From the NCBI GenBank assembly GCA_910585905.1, contig CAJUID010000005.1, forward strand, positions 1-64,000: a stretch of 64,000 nucleotides of DNA, written 5' to 3'. The DNA comes from an uncultured Lachnospiraceae bacterium. GTDB lineage: Bacteria > Bacillota > Clostridia > Lachnospirales > Lachnospiraceae. A model generated the notes under the pieces. It saw nothing but the letters and a program-made list of their open reading frames with translations. It had not been told where the DNA came from and ran no database searches. Position numbers and translations under genes: made by a program. This document shows positions 52,790-61,566 of this stretch, one piece after another; the stretch's first letter is position 1, and every line of letters begins with the position of its first letter.

Positions 52790-54061
52790 ATGCAAAAAAT
52801 TATCAGTTCTATTCTTTTAATTGCCAGCCTTTTTCTGCTGCTCTTAACTATGGCCGCTAAAACAAATGCAAAGCTTTCCTCCGCCCCGCCATTTAGCGGA
52901 ATTACCCCTGCAGACACGCCAAAGGACCAGAAGATTAGCGGGCAGGATTTCTCCATTTCATCCAAAAAAACTAAACCTTCTGGCATGTATGCGCGGGCAT
53001 ATTGCCTGATTGATGCTGACAGCGGACGGACGCTGTATGGGGAAAATGAAGACCAGCAGATGCCAATGGCCAGCACAACAAAAATCATGACCTGCATTAT
53101 TGCACTGGAAAAAGGGGACCTGGGAGGCAAAGTTTCTGTCTCCCCCTACGCCGCATCCATGCCAGATGTCCAGCTAAACATGCAGTCTGGCGATACTTTT
53201 TACCTAAAAGACCTGCTCTATTCCCTGATGTTAGAATCCCACAATGATACCGCGGTTGCCATTGCAGAAGCGGTAGGCGGGTCAGTGGAAGGATTTGCCG
53301 AGCTGATGAACGAAAAGGCAGAAGAACTTGGCTGCGCAAAGACTCATTTTGTAACACCAAATGGCCTTGACGCAAATGAGCACTACACTACCGCAAAAGA
53401 ACTTTGCATTATCGCAAGCTACGCCATTCAAAATGAAAAATTCCGAAAGATTATCCAGACGCCATCACACCGTTTCAGCAATTGCAAAGGAACTAGAAGC
53501 TATTCTGTCCGCAACCATGATGCCTTCCTCACAAGCTATTCTGGGGCAATCGGCATCAAAACAGGTTTTACCGGAAAAGCAGGCTACTGTTTCTGCGGTG
53601 CGGCGAAGCGCGACGGAAAAACTCTGATCACAAGCGTTCTTGCTTGCGGATGGCCGCCACACAAAGGCTATAAATGGGTCGACACAAAAAAATTAATGGA
53701 CTATGGCTTTGCGAACTTTGAAACAGCCACCTTAAAGCCAAAAAAACTCCCAAAAACACTGCCAGTAATCGGAGGCACAAAAAGCACAGTTGCCATAAAG
53801 CGAACCTCTTCCAAGCCCCTTTCCCTAATGCTTTGTGAGAGTGATAAGATTACTATTAAATATAAATTATCCAATATTCTAAAGGCACCAGTCCGCCAGG
53901 GCGACATCCTTGGCTATGAAAAATACTACCTAAACAACCAACTACTCTGGCAGTCCCCAATCGTTGCCAAGGGGAATGTACCAAAAAGAGACTGGAAATA
54001 TTATGCCCAGATGATTAAGCAGACATTTTTCTGGAATACTACCAGTACCTCTTCTTCTTAA
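52790..54061 (+). CDS. D-alanyl-D-alanine carboxypeptidase (S11, DacF-like)
   Basis: This 423-aa penicillin-binding protein has a signal peptide (hydrophobic core LLIASLFLLLLTM). Its S11 active-site motifs are PMASTTKIM (SxxK), ESHNDTAVA (SxN) and IGIKTGFTGKAGYC (KTG). A C-terminal beta domain ends the protein. It trims the terminal D-Ala from peptidoglycan stem peptides outside the cell. The ATG at 52790 gives a standard signal peptide and has GAGG 6 nt upstream; an ATG at 52730 would place a polar stretch before it. The 3' end overlaps the convergent corA-like gene by 23 bp. Confidence 0.92.
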   Translation: MQKIISSILLIASLFLLLLTMAAKTNAKLSSAPPFSGITPADTPKDQKISGQDFSISSKKTKPSGMYARAYCLIDADSGRTLYGENEDQQMPMASTTKIMTCIIALEKGDLGGKVSVSPYAASMPDVQLNMQSGDTFYLKDLLYSLMLESHNDTAVAIAEAVGGSVEGFAELMNEKAEELGCAKTHFVTPNGLDANEHYTTAKELCIIASYAIQNEKFRKIIQTPSHRFSNCKGTRSYSVRNHDAFLTSYSGAIGIKTGFTGKAGYCFCGAAKRDGKTLITSVLACGWPPHKGYKWVDTKKLMDYGFANFETATLKPKKLPKTLPVIGGTKSTVAIKRTSSKPLSLMLCESDKITIKYKLSNILKAPVRQGDILGYEKYYLNNQLLWQSPIVAKGNVPKRDWKYYAQMIKQTFFWNTTSTSSS

Positions 54062-54950
54062 AAATAATAAGGCTTATAACCACAACTGCCGCACTAATCC
54101 CGATTACTGCCGGATAAGAATACTTCCAGGAAAGTTCTGGCATATGAGAAAAATTCATGCCATACCATCCGGCAATCAGGGACAGCGGCAAAAAAATCGT
54201 TGTAACGATTGTTAGCATTTTCATTACATCATTTTGCCGGATACCAATTTCTGACTGATACACTTCCTGCACCTGCATGGAATACTCCCGTAAAAGCTTT
54301 GCCTCCTCTGAAAGCCGGAATACACGGTCAGAATAACGCCGGAACATATTTAACTCCTCTTCATCAAAAAATTTCTGTTGATTTTCCAGTATTTCCTGCC
54401 CAATTTCCGTCAACTGGCTGTAATAGTGGTAAAATCTTGCAATCAACTTTTTCATCTGAAGCATCCGGTAACTGTATTCACCAGTCCTGCCCTTTAATAC
54501 GTCCTCTTCAATACCAGCAATCTCCTGCTCCATTTTTTCCATAAATAAAAGATCATCCACTAAGAACGACTGCAAAAAATCGTATACAAACCGTTCCATC
54601 GAATATTCTTTCTTTCGTTTGTCCCTGGAAAGCCTTCCAACCTGGTCTGCTATTTTTCCGTCCCTATCTAAAAGAACCACCCGTTCCTTCTGAATATACA
54701 TGGCAAAGCCAGTTTCCCGTTCCCTTTTCTGCTTAGCAGGCACGCAGATTGTCCCAAAAAGAAAATCAGGGTGGCTTTCCATTTTACAGTAGTGAAGGCT
54801 ATCCACCTCATGCCACAGCCTAAAACGCTCCTTCCATCCTGCATCCATCTGCCATTCATCCAGAGTAAGAATACAGATTCCCACAGGATTTTTCAAAAAC
54901 TGCGCCTTGTCAATCTTTCGTATCCCATCCTCCAAAATGGCATAAAACAT
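54039..54950 (-). CDS. CorA-like divalent cation transporter
   Basis: This 303-aa protein has two C-terminal transmembrane helices and the signature YGMNFSHMPEL. The soluble N-terminal part differs strongly from the CorA at 25.5 kb. The gene follows the purine permease by about 25 bp and may be co-transcribed with xpt-pbuX. The ATG at 54950 has AAGGGA 12 nt upstream. It is expected to carry Mg2+ or a similar ion. Confidence 0.85.
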   Translation of the reverse strand: MFYAILEDGIRKIDKAQFLKNPVGICILTLDEWQMDAGWKERFRLWHEVDSLHYCKMESHPDFLFGTICVPAKQKRERETGFAMYIQKERVVLLDRDGKIADQVGRLSRDKRKKEYSMERFVYDFLQSFLVDDLLFMEKMEQEIAGIEEDVLKGRTGEYSYRMLQMKKLIARFYHYYSQLTEIGQEILENQQKFFDEEELNMFRRYSDRVFRLSEEAKLLREYSMQVQEVYQSEIGIRQNDVMKMLTIVTTIFLPLSLIAGWYGMNFSHMPELSWKYSYPAVIGISAAVVVISLIIFKKKRYW

Positions 54951-54975
54951 ATGCAATCTTTATCCCTTTCCAAAT

Positions 54976-56298
54976 TTATTCTGTCAATTCCATATTTTTA
55001 GGAAGGACCAAATTCAAAATAACTGCCACCAAAAATACAACTGCTACACAATTTTCCGCAAATACCGTTTCCACAATCTTTGGAAAAATAGCAAAAATCT
55101 GCGGAACTTGTGTAAATCCAATCCCAATACTGATGGAAAGAGCTGCTATCGTAATATTTCTCTGTGTAAACCCACAATTTCCAATCATCTGAAGGCCGCT
55201 TATTACAATTGTCCCAAACATCATAATTGTACAGCCGCCCAACACAGCATCTGGAAGTGTTGCGAGAACCGCCCCAAAAATAGGAAATACGCCGGCAAGT
55301 ATCATAATAACCGCCCCTGTTGCAATGGTAAAACGATTTACGACTTTTGTCATCGCCACCAGCCCGACATTTTGGCTAAAAGAAGTAATCGGCAAACACC
55401 CAAAGATCGTTGAACATGCGCTGACAAAACCATCACAGGCTATGGAACCAGCCGTCTCTTTCTGTGTAGCCGGACGGTTTAACCCAGAAGAAGCCAGTGC
55501 AGAAGTATCGCCGATTGTCTCTGTCGCAGACACCAAAAAAATAAGAATTACTGAAATAATTGCATTTGCATGGAATTCTGGCCGAAACGGAAGAATCGAA
55601 GGCAATGCAATCACAGCTGTTCCCTTTAGCGATGAAAAATCGACTACCCCCATACACACCGCAGCAATATATCCTGCCAACAGCCCAAAGAGAACGGAAA
55701 GCTGCTTAAAATACGACTTTGCAAATATGTTAAACAACAGGCAGCAAAGCAACGTAAACACTCCTAAAATCCAGTTTGTAGCTGAACCAAACTCCTTGCT
55801 CCCACTTCCACCGCCAAATGAAGACGCCCCTACCGAGAGCAGCGAAAAACCAATTGCCGTCACTACGCTTGCTGCCACGATCGGCGTAATAATCCTTGTC
55901 CAATACTTTGCAAAAAGGCCAAGCACTCCCTCCACAATACCGCCGATCAAGACAGCCCCCACAATAGAATTGTAACCATATTCCGGCCCCAGATAACAAA
56001 ATACTGACACAAATGTAAAACTAATCCCCATCACGATCGGAAGACCCGAACCAACTTTCCAGATTGGAAAAAGCTGAATCAATGTGCCAATCCCCGCTAT
56101 AATCATAGCACTCTGAATTAGCATGGCACTCTGCTTCGAGGAAAGCCCACAGGCTCCTGCCACAATAAAAATCGGCGCAATATTCGCTACAAACATAGCT
56201 AAGATATGCTGCAATCCAAATGGCACTGCCTTGGCAACTGGAACTCTTCCCTCCAGCTTGTAAATATTCTCCACATTGGCTGTATCTTTCTTATTCAT
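54976..56298 (-). CDS. pbuX: Xanthine/uracil permease (NCS2 family)
   Basis: This 440-aa nucleobase-cation symporter has about 12-14 transmembrane segments. Signatures are FGLQHILAMFVANIAP at the N-terminus and TSFSQNVGLVAMTKVVNR in the middle, typical of xanthine/uric acid permeases. It lies about 100 bp downstream of xpt in the same direction, the usual purine-salvage pairing, so xanthine is the likely substrate. GAAGGG precedes the ATG. Confidence 0.88.
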   Translation of the reverse strand: MNKKDTANVENIYKLEGRVPVAKAVPFGLQHILAMFVANIAPIFIVAGACGLSSKQSAMLIQSAMIIAGIGTLIQLFPIWKVGSGLPIVMGISFTFVSVFCYLGPEYGYNSIVGAVLIGGIVEGVLGLFAKYWTRIITPIVAASVVTAIGFSLLSVGASSFGGGSGSKEFGSATNWILGVFTLLCCLLFNIFAKSYFKQLSVLFGLLAGYIAAVCMGVVDFSSLKGTAVIALPSILPFRPEFHANAIISVILIFLVSATETIGDTSALASSGLNRPATQKETAGSIACDGFVSACSTIFGCLPITSFSQNVGLVAMTKVVNRFTIATGAVIMILAGVFPIFGAVLATLPDAVLGGCTIMMFGTIVISGLQMIGNCGFTQRNITIAALSISIGIGFTQVPQIFAIFPKIVETVFAENCVAVVFLVAVILNLVLPKNMELTE

Positions 56299-56395
56299 TC
56301 TTATCTTTTCCCTTCTTCTAAAAAAACATTCTTTTTTTCAACAAATAGCCCAAAATGCGACAGCCCCTTAATAATCCCCACAAACAAATCTCCGT

Positions 56396-56977
56396 TTAAC
56401 TCTCTGCAAACCGGACCGTTCCTGTTTCCGCATCCATGCTTTCCACAATTGCAAGTGATTCTAAATGAAATCCAAGGTTTCTTATTGTCCTTCCCCCAGG
56501 CTGGAATCCTTTTTCAATCGCAATCCCAATCCCTTCAATGCTTGCCCCGGCTTCCTGAACAATGGAAATCAGCCCCTGAAGGGCACACCCATTTGCCAGA
56601 AAATCATCAATAATCAAAACTTTATCCTCCGGCAGCAAAAATTTCTTTGAAACAATCACCTGGTTTTTGCATTTGTGGGTAAAGGACTCTACCTCCGCAA
56701 TATACATTTCTCCCTCAATGTTAATGCTTTTGGATTTTTTTGCAAAGACAACCGGCACATGGAAATGCTGTGCCACAACACAGGCAATCCCAATTCCAGA
56801 AGCTTCAATCGTAAGAATTTTTGTTATCTCCTTCTCAGCAAAACGCCGCCGAAATTCCGCCCCCATCTGGTCAAACAGCCCAATATCCATCTGATGATTT
56901 AGAAAACTATCCACCTTTAACACATTTCCCTCTTTTACAATCCCATCCTTTACAATCCGTTCCTCTAAAAAATTCAT
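56396..56977 (-). CDS. xpt: Xanthine phosphoribosyltransferase
   Basis: This 193-aa enzyme converts xanthine and PRPP to XMP. Characteristic segments are LKVDSFLNHQMDIGL, ILTIEASGIG and the PRPP loop VLIIDDFLANGCAL. The ATG at 56977 aligns with the family start, but its nearest GAGG is 16 nt upstream. A GTG at 56989 has GAGG only 4 nt away, so initiation looks suboptimal or regulated. It is preceded by a 400-nt leader full of stable stems and lacking the purine-riboswitch core. Confidence 0.92.
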   Translation of the reverse strand: MNFLEERIVKDGIVKEGNVLKVDSFLNHQMDIGLFDQMGAEFRRRFAEKEITKILTIEASGIGIACVVAQHFHVPVVFAKKSKSINIEGEMYIAEVESFTHKCKNQVIVSKKFLLPEDKVLIIDDFLANGCALQGLISIVQEAGASIEGIGIAIEKGFQPGGRTIRNLGFHLESLAIVESMDAETGTVRFAES

Positions 56978-57020
56978 AGTATGCACCAAGCCTCAAGCGA
57001 AAGGATACCATTCATAGCTA

Positions 57021-57256
57021 ATTTTAGAAAATAGCCAGACATGCCTGCACGTAAGAGAATGACTATTTTCTGAAATTTGCGTGTAGGCGATTCTAAACAG
57101 TATCCGTAAAACAAAAGCTGCTGATTTTGTAACAGCAGACGGCATAAACCGTCTGGTTTTACACATACTGTTTCGAATGGACTTAAATAGTAACAGCTAA
57201 AATACTTATACTTTCATTTGAGGCGCAAACACAAAAGGTGAAAGATGTGTGTTTGC
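57021..57256 (-). ncRNA. Structured leader RNA candidate upstream of xpt
   Basis: Read on the minus strand, four structures occur in order. First, a hairpin GCAAACACA / TGTGTTTGC (57225-57256), whose loop is complementary to an upstream segment (AAAAGGGTGAAAGA, about 57275-57289), allowing a pseudoknot. Second, a long P1 stem of 22 positions, 19 of them paired (57156-57177 with 57091-57112). Third, two hairpins enclosed by it: CAGACGG / CCGTCTG and CTGCTG / CAGCAG. Fourth, a 14-bp stem ATTTCAGAAAATAG / CTATTTTCTAAAAT (57021-57076). The gap 56978-57382 has no gene. Confidence 0.5.
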
Positions 57257-57382
57257 ATTTTGTCCTTCCTTCTTTTTTTCTTTCACCCTTTTACTTTTCC
57301 TTTCTTAATTCCTAACGCATATGATACTCCTTTGCAAGAGAGCTAAATTTTTCACAAAAGCCACTTTTTATGTGTGATTCAC

Positions 57383-60300
57383 TTATACCAAATACCGCTC
57401 CAAAGTATCATACAACACCCTAGTATCAATCGGTTTTGCCAGATGGCAATTCATTCCCGCAGCGTCTGATTTTTCTCGGTCCTCATCATAGGCATTTGCA
57501 GTCATCGCGATAATCGGCACACTTCTGGCATCCGGGCGCCTTAATGCACGGATTGCTTTTGTCGCCTGCAGCCCGTCCATTTCAGGCATTCGGACATCCA
57601 TCAAAATCGCATCAATGCTTCCTGGCTCATTAGACAAAAATTCTTCCACACCGAGTCGGCCATTTTCGGCAAGCAACACTTCCGCCCCCTTATTTTTCAG
57701 CAGTTTGGTTATAATCATCTGATTCACATTGTGGTCTTCTACCACCAAAATCCTCTTTCCTGAATAATCAACCTCCGGCGGCTCTATGCTCCTGATTTCC
57801 CTCTTATATATGTAATCCTTTGCAATTGGAATCGTAATACAGACGCAGAATGTTGTCCCTTTTCCGATTACACTTGTCACAGACAACTCACCGCCCATCT
57901 TATCTACAATCCCCTTGGCAATTGACAGCCCCAGACCAGTCCCCTGGCTGGATGCCACCACCGTATTATTTTCCTGTGTAAACGGTTCAAACATCTGCTC
58001 CTGAAAATCCTTGCTCATGCCAATCCCATCATCTTGAATGATAAACTTAATATCTATATTATTTTCCCTGCACTGATTTAAAATCACAAACTGGATTTCC
58101 CCGCCAAGGTCTGTATATTTTACTGCATTATTTAGCAGATTAAATATTACCTGATTTAGCCGCATCTTATCTACCATCATATCTGGCTGTTCTCCATATT
58201 CCTGAATAACAAAGGATATATGCTTCTGCCCACATAACGGGGTAAACATGGTAGAGACATTTTTCCGCAAATCCTCAAAAGAATATCGCTGGGGATGCAG
58301 GGAAAATTCTCCTTTTTCAATTTTTGACATATCAAGCACATTGTTTACCAGATTTAGAAGATGTCTGCTAGAAAGACCAATCTCATCAATATACTCTAAC
58401 ACTGCCTCATGATTGTCTGCTTCCTCCTTGGCAAGCTGTGTCATACCAATAATTACATTCATAGGTGTTCTGATCTCATGGCTAATGGTTGCCAGAAATT
58501 CCGACTTAGCTGTATTGGCCTGTTCTGCAAGATTTAGCGCATCCTCAAGTTGATGCTGTTTCTCCTTCTCCTTTAGAAGCATATTGTTAATGTCAACCCG
58601 AGTAATCAAAATAATATTTTTCTCTTCGTCCGCATAGACAAACCGTATCTGCTTTCTGGAAAGCTGCTGCCCATCAAAAAAATCACAGTCCACAGTATAA
58701 ATGCTTTCTGCCTGCAGCATCCTTTCTACATTTTCAAAGGAAATCTGCTGTAAAAGCAAGTCCGCATCTTCTTTGCGCATCACATCATAAAAACACTGCA
58801 GCTCTGTATCGTAATCAACCGACATCCTGGATGATCCCTCAATATATCTCCCACCATTAATCACCTTAAACTGCCTTGTATTGGTAAAAAGAACCGCCGT
58901 CATTTCATAATCCCTCTGCAAAACCGCATTCATTGTAAGCTGATGGATATAGGTAACCGTCTCGTCCCTATTATAGAAAAAAGCAATAATATCACCGCTT
59001 TCTGGCCGTTCCAACATTCTGCAGTTTACCCGCACACAGACTGATTGCCCGCTGTTCTTTCGAACCGCAAAAAAATGTTTCTCACACTCCTGCACACCTG
59101 ATTTATATAGGTGATATAGATTTTCAATTGAGAGTTCCCTGTTATCTTTTTCGGACAACTGAATCTTATCAAAATACCAAGAGATTCTCTCCCTAAAGTC
59201 TAACAGATGTATTACCTTCTCTACTGGAATATTTTCGCCCTGGATAATCATGCTTTCTACCCGCCTTTTTGAAAGGTTCACCCTGCTAGAAGCAAATAGC
59301 GTATCATCCGCCACTAAAAGAATCTTTTGTTCCTCCCTATAAAGCTGCTCAATCTTTTTTTGTGCCGTAATATCCCTGCTTGTCCCCAGCGCACGGATCG
59401 GAATACCATTTTCCTTCTCAATAATAGAAAAATTGTACTCGTACCAGATATAATCTTTATACTTTTTTGACCAGCTCCTGCACTGCGCTTTTACGTGTTC
59501 CTTGCCGCGGTAAAGGTCTTCATACATTGTTCGGCAGACATCCCAGTCCTCCTCCAAAATAATATGTTTCTCAAAAAGAGATTCGGGAACATTTAAAATG
59601 CTCTCCTCATGCATCCCAAATGGATCTCCAATCCCAAAATCATTAATGCGCTCTAGCTTATGCTCCACCATGTCAAGCTCCCATGACCAAAGACCGTTCT
59701 GGTTCATTACCTGGCTCATGCACTTTTCCAGCTTTTTATAAGCGACAGCATCCTCTGATGTCGCAATCGCATAGGATGGTTTTCCATTCTTTTTATAAAA
59801 TGTCGTAAACTTAATATTTTTCCATTCATACCGCATGGTTCTTCTATTTCTAAGGCGCGCTTGAAACTTTACATAATGCACGCCGTCATTGACCCTAGAA
59901 ACTCCCTCCCGAAATACTTCCATATCTTCCGGGTATACCATACCCCGCTCGAACCAGCTTTCCGGAAAATTCGTCTGCTTGGTATCCAGCATAAGTTCCT
60001 CGCTCGTCTGCTCATTCATATAGATACACTGGTTTGTCAAATCATAATTCCAGTAATGTATTCCAGAGTGCGCAATTGCTACATTTAGGCTCTGCTGGCT
60101 TTCCACCAGCCTTTCCATCACATTATCCATTTTCTCGTGGTCACTGATCTTCTGCTCTACCCTCTGTTTCTCCGACAATACACTTGGAGTAATATCATTT
60201 GCCATACATATAATATAATTTTCCTGGCGATACCCAGTAATATCAATATAATGCTGCTTTTCTTCATCATAAAAAGTATGGCAGACAACAGTATTTTCAC

Positions 60301-60607
60301 CGCGGTATATTCTATTTAAAAAATCTGCCTGTTCTAGATGTGCCCTGGTTCCCTTTTCCTTCATCATCAACTTCTCTGCGCAGTCTGCATGCTGCTGCAT
60401 TGCAGGATTCATATAAACCACTTCACATTCAGGATATTCCCCATCCCCGGACAAAACCTGCAATATAATAACGGCAACCGGATTCGGCCCAAAAACAAAG
60501 CGATATTGTTCCAACCGATTTTCCCCAACACTATGATCCACTTCCTTTATTCTCCCCTGCATAGTAACTATCACCCTTTCAAGACATGCCGCTTTTCGGC
60601 ATAACAT
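57383..60607 (-). CDS. PAS-rich hybrid histidine kinase / response regulator
   Basis: This 1074-aa soluble signalling protein has no transmembrane segment. Several PAS-type sensor domains fill residues about 15-690. At least the third is followed by a PAC motif (RALGTSRDITAQKK), and others show weaker PAS-like patterns. A HisKA domain (ATISHEIRTPMNVIIGM, phospho-His about 715), a HATPase_c domain (DDGIGMSKD, GTGLGLSIAKGIV) and a C-terminal receiver (LVVEDHNVNQ; Asp about 1003 in ILMDVRMPEMDG) follow. The output partner is not visible. The start is taken as ATG 60607 after GAGAGGTG; an ATG at 60562 with AAAGGGTG is an equal alternative. The gene stands alone upstream of the xpt leader. Confidence 0.88.
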   Translation of the reverse strand: MLCRKAACLERVIVTMQGRIKEVDHSVGENRLEQYRFVFGPNPVAVIILQVLSGDGEYPECEVVYMNPAMQQHADCAEKLMMKEKGTRAHLEQADFLNRIYRGENTVVCHTFYDEEKQHYIDITGYRQENYIICMANDITPSVLSEKQRVEQKISDHEKMDNVMERLVESQQSLNVAIAHSGIHYWNYDLTNQCIYMNEQTSEELMLDTKQTNFPESWFERGMVYPEDMEVFREGVSRVNDGVHYVKFQARLRNRRTMRYEWKNIKFTTFYKKNGKPSYAIATSEDAVAYKKLEKCMSQVMNQNGLWSWELDMVEHKLERINDFGIGDPFGMHEESILNVPESLFEKHIILEEDWDVCRTMYEDLYRGKEHVKAQCRSWSKKYKDYIWYEYNFSIIEKENGIPIRALGTSRDITAQKKIEQLYREEQKILLVADDTLFASSRVNLSKRRVESMIIQGENIPVEKVIHLLDFRERISWYFDKIQLSEKDNRELSIENLYHLYKSGVQECEKHFFAVRKNSGQSVCVRVNCRMLERPESGDIIAFFYNRDETVTYIHQLTMNAVLQRDYEMTAVLFTNTRQFKVINGGRYIEGSSRMSVDYDTELQCFYDVMRKEDADLLLQQISFENVERMLQAESIYTVDCDFFDGQQLSRKQIRFVYADEEKNIILITRVDINNMLLKEKEKQHQLEDALNLAEQANTAKSEFLATISHEIRTPMNVIIGMTQLAKEEADNHEAVLEYIDEIGLSSRHLLNLVNNVLDMSKIEKGEFSLHPQRYSFEDLRKNVSTMFTPLCGQKHISFVIQEYGEQPDMMVDKMRLNQVIFNLLNNAVKYTDLGGEIQFVILNQCRENNIDIKFIIQDDGIGMSKDFQEQMFEPFTQENNTVVASSQGTGLGLSIAKGIVDKMGGELSVTSVIGKGTTFCVCITIPIAKDYIYKREIRSIEPPEVDYSGKRILVVEDHNVNQMIITKLLKNKGAEVLLAENGRLGVEEFLSNEPGSIDAILMDVRMPEMDGLQATKAIRALRRPDARSVPIIAMTANAYDEDREKSDAAGMNCHLAKPIDTRVLYDTLERYLV

Positions 60608-60693
60608 TCTCACCTCTCTATCATACCATCAAATTGCAAAATCTCCATCATTTTTTTACATTTTTCTGCTTTTTTTCTATACGAATTCAAAAG

Positions 60694-60738
60694 AATAGGC
60701 CACCGCACAGGATTTTCTTTCCCGCACGGCGGCCTATT
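60694..60738 (-). terminator. Strong terminator of the pyk-methyltransferase operon
   Basis: The minus-strand stem AATAGGCCGCCGTGCGGGA / TCCTGTGCGGTGGCCTATT has 19 pairs including wobbles, then CTTTTG. On the plus strand several pairs would be broken. Confidence 0.75.
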
Positions 60739-60763
60739 TGTCAACCACTCATACACAACTAAA

Positions 60764-61549
60764 CTAATCGTAACTTACTCTTTTCCGCAAGATATCTACT
60801 GTATGTGCACTGGCTCCAATTAAATCCTGGCGCTCACAGGTAGCCAGATGGTATTCAATAAAAAGCTGATATGTCTCATTATCCATTGCATTTAGCACTG
60901 GGCGGAGATAGTTTGCAGGACCATCTGCCGCTATAATCTGAATACGCTCCAATCCTACTGCCCTATTTAACGCATTGATCTCCTCAATTCGAATATAGTC
61001 GTATAAGTCCTGCTCCGAGGATATACTCTGAAAATCCTTTGTAAGTTTTCCTTGCTCCATACACTCTTTTACATAATTTTCTTTAAATGCATGAGTAATT
61101 ACACAAAACTCATTCATACAGTATGCTGCTAGAATCACACCATCTGGCCTAACTACCCTTTTTGCCTCACAAAGTGCCCTCTGCTTATCTGTAGAGCCAA
61201 AGAGATGGTACAGCGGCCCGAACAGCAAAACCATGTCAAACGTATCGTCCTCAAAACGGGATAATTTTAGCGCATTTCCCTGATATGCTTTTACATTGCT
61301 GTTTTTCGATTTTAGGATTCCTAAGTTATATTTGACTAACTCTACTGCCGTAACATCATATCCCTCTTCCGCCAATGCCACGCTATACCGACCGGTTCCC
61401 GCACCTACATCTAATATTTTGGCTTCCGGTTTCCCTTCCAGATATTTATGGATATATTTCATAGATGTGACAAACTCAACATTTCCATGCCGCCTTGTCA
61501 GCCTCTTTTCCTCATTAAACTTATTATAATACTGCTCTAACGCCGTCAT
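60764..61549 (-). CDS. SAM-dependent methyltransferase
   Basis: This 261-aa class I methyltransferase has motif I ILDVGAGTGRYSVALAE, a downstream acidic residue in VTAVEL, and FDMVLLFGPLYHL as motif IV. It transfers methyl groups to an unknown acceptor, probably a small molecule. It follows pyk by 17 bp and shares its terminator. The ribosome binding site is weak (AGGAC). Confidence 0.82.
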   Translation of the reverse strand: MTALEQYYNKFNEEKRLTRRHGNVEFVTSMKYIHKYLEGKPEAKILDVGAGTGRYSVALAEEGYDVTAVELVKYNLGILKSKNSNVKAYQGNALKLSRFEDDTFDMVLLFGPLYHLFGSTDKQRALCEAKRVVRPDGVILAAYCMNEFCVITHAFKENYVKECMEQGKLTKDFQSISSEQDLYDYIRIEEINALNRAVGLERIQIIAADGPANYLRPVLNAMDNETYQLFIEYHLATCERQDLIGASAHTVDILRKRVSYD

Positions 61550-61566
61550 ATCTGTCTAGTCCTGTC

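Noticed and set aside
55325..55975. Plus-strand ORF of 216 codons opposite pbuX
   Set aside because: Antisense shadow of a clear permease gene, no ribosome binding site, no recognisable protein.
57324..57340. Two-codon leader peptide (AAAGGAG then ATGCGTTAG) in the xpt leader
   Set aside because: The pattern is short enough to arise by chance and no run of regulatory codons or attenuator follows it directly.
56978..57382. Guanine/purine riboswitch upstream of xpt
   Set aside because: The conserved junction and loop sequences of the purine class could not be found on the minus strand; only generic stems are present.
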